NCBI GenBank assembly: GCA_031277615.1
Contig: JAITMC010000023.1
Coordinates: 124,001-188,000, forward strand
Origin: Chryseobacterium sp.
Lineage (GTDB): Bacteria > Bacteroidota > Bacteroidia > Flavobacteriales > Weeksellaceae
Direction: 5' to 3'
Length of the DNA: 64,000 nt
Within the stretch, counting starts at the first letter, position 1. Every line of letters begins with the position of its first letter. The translations under genes and the position numbers were made by a program. Positions 15,922-25,850 of the stretch are shown here, one piece after another. The notes under the pieces are model-generated. The model was not told the DNA's origin. It saw only the letters and a list, made by a program, of their open reading frames with translations, and searched no databases.

Positions 15922-16356
15922 TATATTGTATTGCTCAAAGTCGGGAGGCTTTGGATAAGGCGCACAACTTGAGGGCAACATAAAAAAACATAAATTGAAA
16001 TTATTTTTTCTTCTTGATACTTTTTTCTTGAAAAAAAAAGTATCCAAAAATTCAAGACTGGAATCATCCGCTAAAAATTGACATTGACTCCTAAAATTTC
16101 CAAACTCGCATGGTATCAAACGGTTCTTCTTCGGGGCTAAATTCCATCCATGCTCAAACAGTGGAAATTTTTTAACGGATTCAATCTCAATTTTCTTAAC
16201 GCTTCTGCTTCCCAGGTCAATTAAGCACTATTCTTTCAGAATATTTTACCCCTAATCACAATTGACATATTCTAAGGGTGAAATTAAAGATAAAATTTAA
16301 ATTCTCCACCAACTTTTGAGATTGATCCGAGATGTTTTACCACAGTCATCAGACTG
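15922..16356. other. Non-coding spacer with a dispersed-repeat-like hairpin
   Basis: No gene is supported. At 16013-16056 an A/T hairpin has arms GATACTTTTTT and AAAAAAGTATC, nested inside CTTGA...TTCAAG. The rest, to about 16260, is irregular sequence of the kind repeated between genes in flavobacterial chromosomes; only one copy is in this window, so that statement rests on memory of such genomes. Confidence 0.4.
16013..16056. repeat. Long A/T hairpin, probable dispersed repeat
   Basis: GATAC plus six T (16016-16026) pairs with a run of A plus GTATC (to 16044) around CTTG; outer CTTG and CAAG bases extend the symmetry. It is too far from hemB's stop (more than 300 bp) to be an ordinary terminator. 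Confidence 0.45.
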
Positions 16357-17382
<1,026 letters not shown>

Positions 17383-17404
17383 CTACAAGTTCAATAAAAA
17401 ACTA

Positions 17405-17435
17405 TTGCATGGAATTGTAGAATTTGTTATTTTTG
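17405..17435 (+). promoter_or_regulatory. Promoter of the T9SS sorting-domain gene
   Basis: TTG (17405-17407), 20-bp spacer, TATTTTTG (17428-17435); ATG at 17465. It decides the start, because the reading frame is open far upstream into hemB. Confidence 0.65.
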
Positions 17436-17464
17436 TTTCAATACATTCGAGAAATTATAATTTG

Positions 17465-17815
17465 ATGAAAAAACTTTTACTTTTAATTATATTTACAGGC
17501 ACTTTTGTTGGTTTTTCTACCAATTTAAAAGCTCAGTTGAGAGAGCCGGGTTCCCTGTCACAGAAAGCTGATGACGGTGTTTTGGTTGCCTATCCAAATC
17601 CTGCAAAGGATTATCTGTTGATCAAGGCCAAAGATTCTTCTCTGAAGATCAAAACTGTGACCTTCTATTCTATTTTAGGAATGCAGGTAGCCAATTACAG
17701 TGTCAACATGAATTCCGGGGAGATCAATATTGAAAAACTGAAACCCGGAAAATATCTGATCCGCTATATTTTAAGCGATAATACCCAAAAGGTTACTCAA
17801 ATTGTAAAACAATAA
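17465..17815 (+). CDS. Mini-protein consisting of signal peptide and T9SS type A sorting domain
   Basis: A 116-residue exported protein. Residues 1-24 are a Sec signal peptide ending in NLKAQ. From about residue 44 to the end it is a type IX secretion C-terminal sorting domain: VAYPNPAKDYLLIKA, the central FYSILGMQV, INIEKLKPGKYLIRY and a terminal VTQIVKQ. Only about 20 residues lie between signal and sorting domain, so there is almost no cargo. It could be a stub left from a larger surface protein, a small surface protein, or a competitor for the secretion machinery. It has its own promoter and terminator, which argues against a dead fragment. Confidence 0.8.
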   Translation: MKKLLLLIIFTGTFVGFSTNLKAQLREPGSLSQKADDGVLVAYPNPAKDYLLIKAKDSSLKIKTVTFYSILGMQVANYSVNMNSGEINIEKLKPGKYLIRYILSDNTQKVTQIVKQ

Positions 17816-17820
17816 AATTA

Positions 17821-17848
17821 AATCCTGATAATCATCAGGATTTTTTCT
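17821..17848 (+). terminator. Terminator of the sorting-domain gene
   Basis: AATCCTGAT and ATCAGGATT form a perfect 9-bp stem over loop AATC, followed by TTTTTCTTTT. Confidence 0.9.
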
Positions 17849-17872
17849 TTTGCATTAATTCTGTTTTAATAT

Positions 17873-17889
17873 TTCCGTAACTTACGGAA
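17873..17889. promoter_or_regulatory. Perfect 17-bp palindrome, candidate operator
   Basis: TTCCGTAA-C-TTACGGAA, centred 40 bp before the ABC ATPase ATG. It abuts AACTTTTG (17888-17895), a one-mismatch -7 element, so a bound dimeric repressor would block the promoter. The shape is typical of TetR-family sites, but no such regulator is in the window. Confidence 0.55.
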
Positions 17890-17920
17890 CTTTTGTAGAC
17901 TCATTGTAAAAAACAATTTA

Positions 17921-18832
17921 ATGCTAAAAGCTGAACATATCAGAAAGACCTATAATGCAGGGAAAAAAGTAGCATTGGATGATTTCAGCATCCATGTTCC
18001 AAAAGGCAGCATTTATGGTCTTCTAGGTCCGAACGGAGCCGGAAAAACTTCTTTTATCCGTATCATTAATCAAATTACCCAGGCTGACTCCGGCGATATT
18101 TTTATTAACGGGAACCGTCTTAATCCGGATCATATCAAAGACATTGGTTATATGCCTGAAGAAAGAGGGCTTTATAAGAACATGAGTGTCGGCGATCAGA
18201 TTCTCTATTTCGGAGAGCTGAAAGGAATGAGTAAAAGTGATGCACTGAATGAAGCTAAAAAATGGTTTGATAAACTGAACATCGATCAATGGTGGAAGAA
18301 AAAACTTTCTGAACTCTCCAAGGGGATGGCCCAAAAGATCCAGTTTGTGGTAACCGTTCTTCACCGCCCCCATCTGCTGATTCTTGATGAACCTTTTTCC
18401 GGATTCGACCCGGTGAACGCCAATCTTATAAAGGACCAGATCATCGATCTTAAAAATAACGGCACCACTATTATCCTTTCTACCCACAGAATGGAAAGTG
18501 TGGAAGAAATGTGTGACTATGTAGCCCTGATCAATCATTCCAAAAAAATTATTGACGGAAGGGTTTTTGATGTAAGGGAGAAGTTTAAAAAGAATATTTT
18601 CGGGGTTACCCTTTCAGAGGTGGATGAGGCTAAATTTGAAAACTTCAAGGGTCAATACGATATTTTTAATTTCACCAACGAAAACAATCTTGTGTCTTTT
18701 GAGCTGAAAAATGAAAGCGGGCAAAACGATATCCTGATGGATCTTGTCCATATTGGAAAAGTAAGGTCTTTTGATGAGAGAATCCCAAGCATGAATGAAG
18801 TGTTTATTAACGCCGTAAGTAACCATTCTTAA
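17921..18832 (+). CDS. ABC-2 transporter ATPase (NatA-like)
   Basis: A 303-residue ATP-binding subunit. Walker A GPNGAGKTS lies near residues 37-45, the signature appears as LSKGMAQK (degenerate, as usual in this subfamily), Walker B LLILDEPFSGFDP follows and the switch is LSTHR. A C-terminal DUF4162-like domain (about 220-300) completes the NatA/YhaQ plan. The permease gene starts four bases after its stop, so the two form one transporter. Sodium, drug or antibiotic efflux are all known for relatives. A palindromic candidate operator lies upstream. Confidence 0.87.
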   Translation: MLKAEHIRKTYNAGKKVALDDFSIHVPKGSIYGLLGPNGAGKTSFIRIINQITQADSGDIFINGNRLNPDHIKDIGYMPEERGLYKNMSVGDQILYFGELKGMSKSDALNEAKKWFDKLNIDQWWKKKLSELSKGMAQKIQFVVTVLHRPHLLILDEPFSGFDPVNANLIKDQIIDLKNNGTTIILSTHRMESVEEMCDYVALINHSKKIIDGRVFDVREKFKKNIFGVTLSEVDEAKFENFKGQYDIFNFTNENNLVSFELKNESGQNDILMDLVHIGKVRSFDERIPSMNEVFINAVSNHS

Positions 18833-18836
18833 TTTT

Positions 18837-20147
18837 ATGAACAATATTTTTTTAATTACAAAAAGAGAATTTCTAACGCAGGTTAAGAAAAAATCCTTCA
18901 TTATACTCACGCTTCTGGCTCCGATTCTTCTTGTTGCTTTTGGTGCAGTGATCGGACTGATGTTCAAAGCCAACGAGTCCCACAGCATTATTGAAGTGGT
19001 AGATAAGAGCGGGCTGTTTAAAAATCAGCTAAAATCCAATGATAAGCTCAACTATGTCTTTGTTTCTGCAGCAGATGAAAAGTCGAAGATCAACAACCTG
19101 AAAGATAATGAATCTCTGGACGGCATTCTTATTCTTCCGGAGTTGAAAGGACAGAATTATGAGGAGCTTCAGAACAGCTCAAGACTTATTGTCAACACTA
19201 AAATAGGTTTTGATACCAAGCAGAAGATTGTTTCCGACATTACAGATGTCATCAAAAAAGAAAAGATCAGACAACTGGGAATCCAGGAACAGCAGCTAAC
19301 CGATCTTGATAAAAGTTTTACTTTAAAAACCATCAATGTTTCCGACAATAACAAAGAGGATTCTGATCTGGCCTTCGGGGTAAAAAGCGGATTAAGCATT
19401 CTTCTGATGTATGTAACCTTTATGTTCATCATTATTTACGGAGTAAGGGTGATGAGAAGTGTTCTGGAAGAGAAAAACAACCGTGTGGTGGAGATCATTA
19501 TTTCGTCGGTAAAACCTTTTGAGCTGATGATGGGTAAAATCTTTGGGGTAACTCTTGTGGCCCTCACCCAGTTTGTAATCTGGATCACAATGTCTGTTAT
19601 CGGGGCATTGGTCCTCAATACAGGTTTCTCTTCGATTCAGAAAAACATTCCCGGAGGCAGTGAGGAAGTGGCCAGCAAACTGGATTTTGCCCAGATTGCC
19701 ACTCAGGTTTCCCACAGTTTACTGGAACTGAATTTCCCACTGATCATCTTTGTATTCATTGTATTTTTCCTTTTAGGTTATATTTTCTACAGCTCTATTT
19801 ATGCAGCCATCGGTTCGGCAGTAGATAATGAAACGGAAACCCAGCAGTTTACCCTGTTTGCTGTTTTACCGCTTTCTTTAGGAATGTACGGCAGCTTTTC
19901 TTTGATGAATAATCCTGACGGGCCTCTTGGGTTCTGGCTGTCTATTATTCCGTTTACGTCACCGGTAGCCATGATTGCAAGAATTCCTTTCGGGGTTCCT
20001 GCCTGGCAGATTGCCCTGTCTATTGCATTATTGCTGGGAACAACGGTTTTCATGATCTTCTTAGCCGGAAAGATCTATCGTGTAGGAATTCTGATGTATG
20101 GCAATAAAGCTACGCTGAAAGAGATCTGGAAATGGATTAAAGGGTGA
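18837..20147 (+). CDS. ABC-2 transporter permease (NatB-like)
   Basis: A 436-residue integral membrane partner of the preceding ATPase. One helix lies near residues 20-45, then a long soluble loop (about 46-185) probably outside the cytoplasm, then a cluster of five to six helices from about 190 to 425 (GLSILLMYVTFMFII, VALTQFVIWITMSV, LIIFVFIVFFLLGY and others). The VRVMRSVLEEKNNRVVEIII segment between helices is the hallmark of the NatB/YhaP family. Cotranscribed with the ATPase; ends at a bidirectional terminator shared with the opposing barrel-protein gene. Confidence 0.87.
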   Translation: MNNIFLITKREFLTQVKKKSFIILTLLAPILLVAFGAVIGLMFKANESHSIIEVVDKSGLFKNQLKSNDKLNYVFVSAADEKSKINNLKDNESLDGILILPELKGQNYEELQNSSRLIVNTKIGFDTKQKIVSDITDVIKKEKIRQLGIQEQQLTDLDKSFTLKTINVSDNNKEDSDLAFGVKSGLSILLMYVTFMFIIIYGVRVMRSVLEEKNNRVVEIIISSVKPFELMMGKIFGVTLVALTQFVIWITMSVIGALVLNTGFSSIQKNIPGGSEEVASKLDFAQIATQVSHSLLELNFPLIIFVFIVFFLLGYIFYSSIYAAIGSAVDNETETQQFTLFAVLPLSLGMYGSFSLMNNPDGPLGFWLSIIPFTSPVAMIARIPFGVPAWQIALSIALLLGTTVFMIFLAGKIYRVGILMYGNKATLKEIWKWIKG

Positions 20148-20327
20148 TTTAAAATTAAGTCAGAAAACCCTATTATCTGCCTTCAAAGCATTTAGATTAA
20201 CGCAAAATTTTATGAAACGGTGCGTTATTTAAAAGGAGCAAAGAGCAGAATCAGCTTTGTTGATCAGATGAAGCGGATGTGTAAAAATACTTCTTTAAAA
20301 TGTAAAACTGACTTATTCAATATTAAT

Positions 20328-20367
20328 AAAAAACTCCCGGAATTGATATTTCCGGGAGTTTTTTTAT
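20328..20367. terminator. Bidirectional terminator
   Basis: AAAAACTCCCGGAA and TTCCGGGAGTTTTT arms around a short loop, with A and T runs on both sides. It closes the NatAB operon from the left and the lpx/sucD block from the right. Confidence 0.9.
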
Positions 20368-20387
20368 GGTGAATAAGATTCATTATT

Positions 20388-21056
20388 CTATTTGAAGATA
20401 TAGCTTAAGCTAAGTGCTATAACCTGCTCAGATTTCTTTTTGGTAGTTCCTCCTTTTTCTTTGGCAAGATCAGGATAGGTATCCGAAAGGCCTAAGTCGT
20501 ATTTAAGCGCTAATTCAAGCTGTCTCTTGTAGCTGTAACCGATTCCTAATCCCAGTGCGAAATTGAAGCTTTTAGCTTTTCCGCTTACGGACGGATACAA
20601 TGGATCTGTCACATCAGGGTCGTAGTAAGGTCTGTTTGCCGGAGCATTTTTAACGTTCTGGTTCAGCAGGAAGTTAAATCTTGGTCCTATCATTCCGAAG
20701 AATTCCGATTCAGCTTCTGAAAAGTATCCTTTGAAATAAACAGGTACGCTCAGGTAGTTATTGGCATATACTGCATCGTAACCATCTTTTCCTTTGGCAT
20801 CCTTATCCTTTCCGGTTTCTCCGGCACCGTAGTAAGTTACTTCGGGCTGCAGGAAGAACTGGTTGGCTTTTCCGATCGGGATAAGAGCCAAAGCTCCACA
20901 CTGAAATGCGAATCTGGCACCAGAAGGGTTATGGGCATTCCTTACTCTGGAATAGTTACCTCCTGCCGTGACTCCGAATCTCGTGCTTCCGAAATCAATC
21001 TGAGCAAAAGAGAGGGTTGAGAACATCAAGGCTGAGGTTAATAAAAGTTTTTTCAT
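20388..21056 (-). CDS. Outer-membrane beta-barrel protein (porin-like)
   Basis: A 222-residue exported protein with a signal peptide ending in LSFAQ. The mature part alternates hydrophobic strands and polar loops (FGVTAGGNYS, FFLQPEVTYY, YLSVPVYFKGYF, FGMIGPRFNFLL, LGLGIGYSY, LELALKYDLGL) and ends in SLSYIFK, a terminal aromatic strand typical of eight-stranded barrels of the PorT/OmpW-like group. Function unknown. It starts 22 bp after sucD and may be the last gene of the lpx transcript. Confidence 0.78.
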   Translation of the reverse strand: MKKLLLTSALMFSTLSFAQIDFGSTRFGVTAGGNYSRVRNAHNPSGARFAFQCGALALIPIGKANQFFLQPEVTYYGAGETGKDKDAKGKDGYDAVYANNYLSVPVYFKGYFSEAESEFFGMIGPRFNFLLNQNVKNAPANRPYYDPDVTDPLYPSVSGKAKSFNFALGLGIGYSYKRQLELALKYDLGLSDTYPDLAKEKGGTTKKKSEQVIALSLSYIFK

Positions 21057-21078
21057 ATTGTATTGGTTTTTATAGCTA

Positions 21079-21951
21079 TTATCCTAAGATTTTGGCAACG
21101 GTAGCACCGATATCAGCAGGAGAATCCACCACATTGATTCCGTTTTCTCTCATGATCTCCATTTTAGCCTGAGCGGTATCTTCAGCCCCACCTACGATAG
21201 CACCAGCGTGTCCCATTGTTCTTCCTTTAGGAGCAGTTTGTCCGGCGATGAATCCTACAACCGGCTTCTTAGATCCGCTTGCTTTGTACCATCTTGCAGC
21301 TTCAGCTTCAAGACCTCCACCAATTTCACCGATCATTACAACGGCTTCTGTTTCAGGATCGTTGATGAATAATTCAAGAGCTTCTCTTGTTGTTGTTCCG
21401 ATGATTGGGTCACCACCGATACCGATTGCAGTAGAAATACCGTAACCTGCTCTTACAACCTGATCAGCAGCTTCATACGTAAGGGTACCTGATTTTGAAA
21501 CGATACCTACTTTACCTTTTTTGAAAACGAATCCTGGCATAATACCAATTTTAGCTTCTTCAGAAGTAATGATTCCAGGGCAGTTAGGACCGATTAATCT
21601 GCAGTCTCTGTCAGCGATATAAGATTTTACTTTTACCATATCTGCTACAGGAATACCTTCAGTAATACATACGATAACTTTGATACCTGCTTCAGCAGCT
21701 TCCATAATTGCATCGGCAGCAAATGCAGGCGGTACGAAAATGATACTTACGTTAGCTCCTGCTTTTTCAACAGCATCAGCTACAGTGTTGAATACAGGCT
21801 TTCCTAAGTGCTCAGATCCTCCTTTACCCGGAGTAACCCCACCTACTACGTTTGTTCCGTATTCAATCATCTGACCAGCGTGGAAAGTACCTTCGTTCCC
21901 TGTAAATCCTTGTACAATTACTTTAGAATCTTTGTTTACTAAAATTGACAT
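21079..21951 (-). CDS. sucD: Succinyl-CoA synthetase alpha subunit
   Basis: Subunit of the TCA-cycle enzyme that makes succinyl-CoA with substrate-level phosphorylation. The 290-residue protein has the N-terminal CoA-binding Rossmann fold ([21 protein letters not shown]), the [14 protein letters not shown] segment and the phosphohistidine motif [13 protein letters not shown] near residue 245. The beta subunit gene sucC is not in the window. It is downstream of the second lpxD-like gene (91 bp), with a possible promoter of its own. Confidence 0.93.
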   Translation of the reverse strand: MSILVNKDSKVIVQGFTGNEGTFHAGQMIEYGTNVVGGVTPGKGGSEHLGKPVFNTVADAVEKAGANVSIIFVPPAFAADAIMEAAEAGIKVIVCITEGIPVADMVKVKSYIADRDCRLIGPNCPGIITSEEAKIGIMPGFVFKKGKVGIVSKSGTLTYEAADQVVRAGYGISTAIGIGGDPIIGTTTREALELFINDPETEAVVMIGEIGGGLEAEAARWYKASGSKKPVVGFIAGQTAPKGRTMGHAGAIVGGAEDTAQAKMEIMRENGINVVDSPADIGATVAKILG

Positions 21952-21994
21952 TTTATTGTTGTTTTAATTTATTTAAATATTTTATTAATGCTCA

Positions 21995-22002
21995 CAAATT
22001 TA
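21995..22002 (-). promoter_or_regulatory. Possible internal promoter for sucD
   Basis: TAAATTTG on the minus strand, 44 bp before the sucD ATG; no -33 partner seen. Confidence 0.35.
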
Positions 22003-22042
22003 CTTAAATTTCTTTGATTTTGGATAAAACCTTCGGAATAGT

Positions 22043-22945
22043 TTATTTGAGATTTCTCAGTTTTACTTCTTTTTTAAGGTAACCTTTAAAATCTTCTGCA
22101 AACATCCCGATGTAGGTTCCTTTTTTAAGGTCTCTGTTCACTCCGGTCTTGCCCAGAAGAACAGATCCGCTTTCAATGGCATTTCCGGAAGCAATTCCCA
22201 CCTGCCCCCAAAGGGTCACTTCATCTCCGATGATGCAGCATCCGGCCACTCCTACCTGCGAAGCAATCAGACATCTTTTTCCGATCACCGTATCATGGCC
22301 GATCTGGATCTGATTATCCAGTACAGAGCCTTCCCCTATGATGGTGGAATCTGTAACACCACGGTCAATAGTACAGCCGTTTCCGATCTCTACATTGTTT
22401 TCAATGATTACATTTCCTACAGAGATCAGACGGTCGAAATTACCATTCACTTTTCTGTAATAAAAGGCATCGCCTCCCAATACGGTATTGGACTGAATAA
22501 CCACGTTATCCCCGATCTCTGTACGGTCACCAATTACCACATTCGGGAATATCAGGACGTTCTTTCCGATCTTTACATTGTTTCCGATCACTGCTGAAGG
22601 ATGGATTTTTGTTCCCTCCCCAATTTCAGCATCATGAAGTTCTTCTGTAAAGTTGTATATTCTGGTAAAGTGGGTATTGATCTTATTAAAGTCTCTGAAG
22701 GGATCATCAGAAACCAAAAGGGCTTTCCCTTCCGGGCATTCCACTTCTTTATCGATCAGAATGACCGTTGCGGCAGAATTAAGGGCTTTGTCGTAATATT
22801 TAGGGTGATTTACGAATACAATGTCTCCCGGTTTTACCCTGTGAATTTCGTTGGTTCCTAAAACTTCAAAATCTTCCGGCCCGATATATTTTGAACCAAT
22901 CAGATCGGCGATCGTTTTAAGCTTCTGCGGAGAATGGAATCTCAT
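22043..22945 (-). CDS. Second LpxD-like acyltransferase (left-handed beta-helix)
   Basis: A 300-residue hexapeptide-repeat protein. Residues 1-100 resemble the LpxD uridine-binding N-terminal domain, and about 105-270 are a long left-handed beta helix of imperfect [LIV]G.X4 repeats. A candidate active-site His lies in QIGHDTVIG. It is a paralogue of lpxD at 25843-26874 but shorter by about 43 residues. It could acylate a different lipid A position or an intermediate with another acyl chain, or be a related N-acyltransferase of unknown substrate. Position between efp and sucD, inside the lpx block, supports a link to the envelope. Confidence 0.75.
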   Translation of the reverse strand: MRFHSPQKLKTIADLIGSKYIGPEDFEVLGTNEIHRVKPGDIVFVNHPKYYDKALNSAATVILIDKEVECPEGKALLVSDDPFRDFNKINTHFTRIYNFTEELHDAEIGEGTKIHPSAVIGNNVKIGKNVLIFPNVVIGDRTEIGDNVVIQSNTVLGGDAFYYRKVNGNFDRLISVGNVIIENNVEIGNGCTIDRGVTDSTIIGEGSVLDNQIQIGHDTVIGKRCLIASQVGVAGCCIIGDEVTLWGQVGIASGNAIESGSVLLGKTGVNRDLKKGTYIGMFAEDFKGYLKKEVKLRNLK

Positions 22946-23016
22946 AACAATTGATTTTCTTATAAAAACAAAATTCGGACTGCTGGTGCAGACCGAATTT
23001 TATATAGATTGTATTA

Positions 23017-23580
23017 CTATTTTACTCTTTCTAAGTAGCTGCCGTCTTCTGTGCTTACTTTAATTTTGTCTCCCGGCTCGATGAACAAAGGCACCATTAC
23101 TCTTGCTCCTGTTTCTACGATGGCATTTTTAAGAGCGTTGGTTGCTGTATTTCCTTTTACTCCCGGATCAGCTTCTATCACATCCAGATATACTGACTGT
23201 GGAAGTTCCGCAGAAAGAGGCGTCTCATCAACTTCTTTCAAAATGATCGTTACTTCTTCACCCGCTTTCATAAACTGAGCGTTCTCGATCATTTCTTTGT
23301 TCAGATACAATTGAGAGAAGTCGTCATTATTCATGAAGTGGAAACCGTTTTCATCATCATAAAGATACTGGAACTTTCTGGTGATTACTTTTACCTCTTC
23401 AATTTTGTGACCTGCAGAGAAAGTATTATCAATTACTTTCCCGTTGGTTACCGATTTTAGTTTTGTTCTTACGAAAGCAGGTCCTTTCCCTGGTTTTACG
23501 TGAAGAAATTCAATTACTTTATAAATATCATTGCTGTACTCGATGCAAAGCCCTTTTCTGATATCGTTACTTGTTGCCAT
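23017..23580 (-). CDS. efp: Elongation factor P
   Basis: Translation factor that relieves ribosome stalling at polyproline. The 187-residue protein has the KOW-like N-terminal domain with KPGKGPAFVR (Lys32 at the tip, equivalent to the modified Lys34 of E. coli), then two OB-fold domains ending in a conserved FIEPGDKIKVSTEDGSYLERVK-type C-terminus. It sits inside the lpx block, 77 bp after lpxA. The modification enzyme is not visible here. Confidence 0.95.
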   Translation of the reverse strand: MATSNDIRKGLCIEYSNDIYKVIEFLHVKPGKGPAFVRTKLKSVTNGKVIDNTFSAGHKIEEVKVITRKFQYLYDDENGFHFMNNDDFSQLYLNKEMIENAQFMKAGEEVTIILKEVDETPLSAELPQSVYLDVIEADPGVKGNTATNALKNAIVETGARVMVPLFIEPGDKIKVSTEDGSYLERVK

Positions 23581-23657
23581 TAATGTATATTATTCTTTTA
23601 TTTTAATTTTTTATTGGGCGGATCAGTCTGTATTGTTGTTCCGCTTTTGCAGTGTGC

Positions 23658-24452
23658 TTAGTTGCTTTCTTTACCGGTTCCGTATCCTTTTACAATACCT
23701 CTTGGTGAGTTCTGGATAAACTGAAGAATTTCATCTCTTTCAGCGGTAGGAAGCATTTCCTTTTCAATATGGGAAATAGCCTGGGAAACGTTCATCTTCA
23801 TCTGGAAGATGGCTCTGTAAATTTTCTGAATTTCAAAGATTTTTTCATTGGTAAATCCTCTCCTTCTTAACCCCACAGAGTTGATCCCCGCATAAGACAT
23901 GGGTTCTCTTGCTACTTTTACGTAAGGCGGAATATCTTTTCTCACCAGCGTACCTCCTGAAATCATGACATGTTTCCCGATTTTACCAAATTGGTGAACG
24001 GCTGATAAACCTCCCATTACAGTATAATCTCCGATTTCCACATGTCCTGCAATACCACAACCGTTCACAATGATCACGTGATCTCCGATAACACAGTCGT
24101 GTGCAATGTGTGAAGTTGCCATAATCAGGCAGTTGGCACCTATTTTTGTATATCCTAAGGCTTTTGTCCCTCTGTTTACGGTAACACATTCTCTGATTGT
24201 CGTATCATCACCGATAATAACCTGTGTATCTTCGCCATCAAATTTCAGATCCTGAGGGATTGCAGAGATTACTGTCCCGGGGAAGATTCTACAGTTTTTT
24301 CCTATTCTGGCTCCATCCATAATGGTAACGTTTGGACCAATCCAGGTTCCTTCTCCGATTTCCACGTCCCCTGCAATTGTAGTAAAAGGTTCTACAATTA
24401 CATTTTTGCTGATTTTTGCACGTTTATCTACGGCAGCTAACTGATGAATCAT
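23658..24452 (-). CDS. lpxA: UDP-GlcNAc O-acyltransferase
   Basis: First lipid A enzyme: moves a 3-hydroxyacyl group from ACP to O3 of UDP-GlcNAc. The 264-residue protein is a left-handed beta helix (residues 1-180) with the catalytic His in TSHIAHDC near residue 118, the GGLSAVHQF segment that follows, and the C-terminal helical domain (RRRGFTNEKIFEIQKIYR). Its ATG directly abuts the lpxC/fabZ stop codon, so the two are translationally coupled. Confidence 0.95.
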   Translation of the reverse strand: MIHQLAAVDKRAKISKNVIVEPFTTIAGDVEIGEGTWIGPNVTIMDGARIGKNCRIFPGTVISAIPQDLKFDGEDTQVIIGDDTTIRECVTVNRGTKALGYTKIGANCLIMATSHIAHDCVIGDHVIIVNGCGIAGHVEIGDYTVMGGLSAVHQFGKIGKHVMISGGTLVRKDIPPYVKVAREPMSYAGINSVGLRRRGFTNEKIFEIQKIYRAIFQMKMNVSQAISHIEKEMLPTAERDEILQFIQNSPRGIVKGYGTGKESN

Positions 24453-25850
24453 TTAATCAACTTTATTTTTTGCAACTTGAGCCATTAACTCTGCTTCTAC
24501 GGCCACTGAATCTCCTACGTATCCGTATCCCTGCATATGAACGATACCTCTTCTTATCGGCTCTATCAATTCAATTTTGAAAATAATGGTATCTCCCGGC
24601 ACCACTTTTTTCTTGAATTTTACTTTATCAATTTTAATAAAATAGGTAGAGTAATTTTCCGGATCCGGAACGCTGGCCAGAACAAGGATTCCTCCGGTTT
24701 GTGCAAGAGCTTCCACCTGAAGTACTCCCGGCATTACTGGCTCTTTAGGGAAATGTCCTACGAAGAACGGCTCGTTCATGGTAACATTCTTCAGCCCTAC
24801 CACATGAGAATCTGAAAGTTCAAGAACTTTGTCGATTAACAGGAACGGAGGTCTGTGTGGCATAAGCTTCATAATTCCGTTGATATCGAAAACCGGTTCT
24901 TTGGTCAGGTCGAAATCAGGAACGTTTTTCTTCTTCTGAAGCTTCCACTGGCGGTTCAGTTTTTTAGCAAACTGAGTATTCACGAAATGTCCCGGTTTGT
25001 TGGCAATGACCTTTCCTTTAATTTTCACTCCTGCCAGCGCAAGGTCCCCAACAACGTCAAGCAGTTTATGTCTTGCTGCTTCGTTAGGGTAATTCAGGGT
25101 AAGGTTATCCAGGATACCGTTCGGTCTGATTGAAACATTGTCTTTTCCGAAGGCTTTTTTTAATTTTTCTGTCGTTTCAGGCGTAAGATCCTTGTCTACG
25201 TATACGATCGCGTTAGAGATATCTCCTCCTCTGATCAATCCGTGATCCAGAAGCATTTCCAGCTCATGTAAGAAGCTGAATGTTCTTGCAGAAGAGATCT
25301 CATCTTTGAATTCTGAAATATTTTTAAGGGTAGCATTCTGGGTTCCCAATACTTTGGTTCCAAAATCTACCATCGTTGTCACTTCATAAGTATCTGAAGG
25401 GATAATGGTAATTTCTGATCCTGATGCAGGATCTGCGTAGCTCAATACTTCTTTGATTACCAGATATTCTCTGGCTACCGTCTGTTCTGCAACACCTACG
25501 CTTTCGATAGCTTCCACAAAGAATTTGGAAGATCCGTCCATAATAGGAGGTTCGGAAGCATCCATTTCCATAATGGCGTTGTCTACATCACATCCTACCA
25601 ATGCTGCTAAAAGGTGCTCGCACGTGGTGATTTTTACGCCTAATTTTTCTAATGTTGTTCCTCTTTCTGTTGCTACTACATAATTAACATCAGCTTCAAC
25701 CTGAGGATGGCCCTCAAGGTCTGTTCTTACGAAAACAAAACCTGTATTTTCTTTGGCAGGTTTAATGGTAAGTTTTACTTCTTTACCTGTATGAAGGCCA
25801 ATTCCGGAAAGTGTTACTTCTTCACGGAGTGTTTTTTGCATATCACTCAT
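24453..25850 (-). CDS. LpxC-FabZ fusion: UDP-acyl-GlcNAc deacetylase and hydroxyacyl-ACP dehydratase
   Basis: One polypeptide with two enzymes. Residues 1-300 are LpxC, the zinc deacetylase committing to lipid A: CEHLLAAL (His79), [14 protein letters not shown] (His261, Asp265) and NKPGHF (His288). Residues about 322-460 are FabZ, which dehydrates 3-hydroxyacyl-[15 protein letters not shown] (His332) and [17 protein letters not shown] (His366, Glu380). Fusion places enzymes competing for 3-hydroxyacyl-ACP under one control and is known in Bacteroidota. I start at the ATG of MSDMQKTL (25850), overlapping the lpxD end by eight bases; 25841 is an alternative. Confidence 0.93.
   Translation of the reverse strand: MSDMQKTLREEVTLSGIGLHTGKEVKLTIKPAKENTGFVFVRTDLEGHPQVEADVNYVVATERGTTLEKLGVKITTCEHLLAALVGCDVDNAIMEMDASEPPIMDGSSKFFVEAIESVGVAEQTVAREYLVIKEVLSYADPASGSEITIIPSDTYEVTTMVDFGTKVLGTQNATLKNISEFKDEISSARTFSFLHELEMLLDHGLIRGGDISNAIVYVDKDLTPETTEKLKKAFGKDNVSIRPNGILDNLTLNYPNEAARHKLLDVVGDLALAGVKIKGKVIANKPGHFVNTQFAKKLNRQWKLQKKKNVPDFDLTKEPVFDINGIMKLMPHRPPFLLIDKVLELSDSHVVGLKNVTMNEPFFVGHFPKEPVMPGVLQVEALAQTGGILVLASVPDPENYSTYFIKIDKVKFKKKVVPGDTIIFKIELIEPIRRGIVHMQGYGYVGDSVAVEAELMAQVAKNKVD

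Noticed and set aside
15789..16067. 92-codon minus-strand frame over the leader peptide gene
   Set aside because: It crosses the terminator and a repeat hairpin and has no protein-like features.
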